A DNA stretch of 64,000 bases from Planctomycetota bacterium (GTDB lineage Bacteria; Planctomycetota; SZUA-567; H5-PLA8). Position numbers and translations under genes: made by a program. Of this stretch, positions 63,413 through 64,000 are shown piece after piece (position 1 is the first letter of the stretch; every line of letters begins with the position of its first letter). Where the stretch lies: the NCBI GenBank assembly GCA_023150555.1, contig JAKLKQ010000030.1:1-64000 (forward strand), given 5' to 3'. The notes below the pieces were generated by a model that saw only the letters and a list, made by a program, of their open reading frames with translations, did not search any database and was not told the origin of the DNA.

Positions 63413-63796
63413 TCAAGGCTCTTCGTCGAAGAAGGCCAGGATGGAGTCCTCGCGTCCATTCGTGAAGCGCTTGGACATCTTCACGAGGGGATAGGCGATG
63501 TTCTTGTTCTCGAAGACGACAGCCCACTGCTGGTTGTGTTGTTGCCAGCTGCCTCCGTAGCGTTTGATCAGGCAGCAGCCCAGGTAGCTGCCGTACATGC
63601 TGACGAACAGAGGCAGGGCCTTCTCAGGCAGCTCCTTGCGCACGGTCTCGATGTGCTCGTCGAGCCACGCCACCGACTCGCGATCGTAGTCGAGCTTGCG
63701 GCCCAGTTTCTCCTGCATGGACGTGACAACCAGTTCCGCGTTGCGGCGGATGGTGTCGGGAATGCTGGAATCGGGAAGTCGGCTGCCGTTGGCCAC
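63413..63796 (-). CDS. Small conserved protein of unknown function
   Basis: 127 residues. RKLDYDRESVAWLDEHIETV, then LVSMYGSYLGCCLIKRYGGS-like text (FVSMYGSYLGCCLIKRYGGS) and WAVVFENKNIAYPLVKMSKR form a compact alpha/beta domain that resembles small proteins often found near immunity or DUF3806-type genes. I cannot name the family with confidence. It is upstream of the large VWA/DUF4159 gene on the same strand. Confidence 0.55.
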   Translation of the reverse strand: MANGSRLPDSSIPDTIRRNAELVVTSMQEKLGRKLDYDRESVAWLDEHIETVRKELPEKALPLFVSMYGSYLGCCLIKRYGGSWQQHNQQWAVVFENKNIAYPLVKMSKRFTNGREDSILAFFDEEP

Positions 63797-63853
63797 GCGG
63801 GGTGCTCTCCCAATGATGAGGGAGCGGATTCTATCGCCGAAGGGTCAGCGCAG

Positions 63854-64000
63854 CTAGGGTATCTTGAAGACGATCTTCGCCCCATCCGGGCCCAGCGGCA
63901 GCTTGAGCAGCGAGACATACGCACTCCTGGCCGAGCGCTTGTTGACGACATCGTAGGGATTGTACGGGTCGTGCGGCCAGACCAGCCGCGCGCCGGCGGC
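63854..64000 (-). CDS. 3' end of a CDS cut by the window edge
   Basis: The last 48 codons read into the window from the right and end in TAG at 63854. The visible C-terminus includes LVWPHDPYNPYDVVNKRSAR and ends in LGPDGAKIVFKIP. It is in the same direction as the next genes. The fragment is too short to assign a family. Confidence 0.55.
   Translation of the reverse strand, partial: AAGARLVWPHDPYNPYDVVNKRSARSAYVSLLKLPLGPDGAKIVFKIP

Overview
The window is a high-GC bacterial chromosome segment (roughly two thirds G+C by eye) with several clearly AT-richer islands. Gene content suggests a planctomycete-like or other PVC-type Gram-negative bacterium: a MoxR/DUF58/BatA-type operon with large VWA and DUF4159 proteins, a DUF6600-like protein, Tim44-like and TerB-like domains, a planctomycete-style prepilin, and dispersed ACAGAG-type repeats flanking a GxxExxY gene. 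It also has a peptidoglycan synthesis and division cluster. The taxonomic call is inference; there is no rRNA in the window.

Layout. 1-643: intergenic DNA with REP-like hairpins. 644-2764 (minus): an Ldh-family dehydrogenase and a PfkB/KdgK-like sugar kinase. 2958-5498 (plus): three exported proteins, one a lipoprotein related to M48 peptidases that has lost HExxH. 5508-6656 (minus): an HtrA/DegP protease. 6806-18243 (minus): a dcw cluster in nearly canonical order, mraY-ftsW-murG-murC-murB-[GxxExxY unit]-ddl-ftsQ-ftsA-small membrane protein-FtsZ-like. The last gene stands where ftsZ belongs but has lost the tubulin/FtsZ GTP-binding signature. 18454-26329: a URO-D-family protein, a lipoprotein, an Fpg/Nei glycosylase, two paralogous zinc-ribbon mini-proteins, hisS with an AT-rich mosaic block, a trmB-like methyltransferase and small membrane proteins.

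26478-34282: tRNA-Ala(CGC) followed by a 7.7-kb integrated element bounded by a 17-bp direct repeat of the tRNA 3' end. It carries a tyrosine integrase, an excisionase-like HTH protein, two ribbon-helix-helix-like proteins, an HNH endonuclease-like protein, a HEPN-like protein and several proteins I do not recognise, but no recognisable replication, conjugation or virion genes. The integrase ORF runs in frame across the att core, so integration and excision swap its C-terminal tail. Two 19-bp repeats near the ends look like arm-type sites.

34441-42262: host hypothetical genes, a DUF6600-like surface protein, an Lrp/AsnC regulator with peptide deformylase, an exported protein and an AT-rich two-gene island (DUF6602-like plus a small partner). 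42676-51351: the MoxR-DUF58-BatA-VWA-DUF4175-like operon, followed by a Gfo/Idh/MocA oxidoreductase. 52499-64000: murA, a Tim44-like/zinc-ribbon/TerB protein, a prepilin, a 2120-residue VWA-DUF4159 protein, a small conserved protein and the 3' end of another gene.

The observations most worth following are the degenerate FtsZ-like protein, the integrase whose reading frame spans attP, the otherwise unrecognised element that carries it, and the repeat-bounded GxxExxY unit inside the mur/fts operon.
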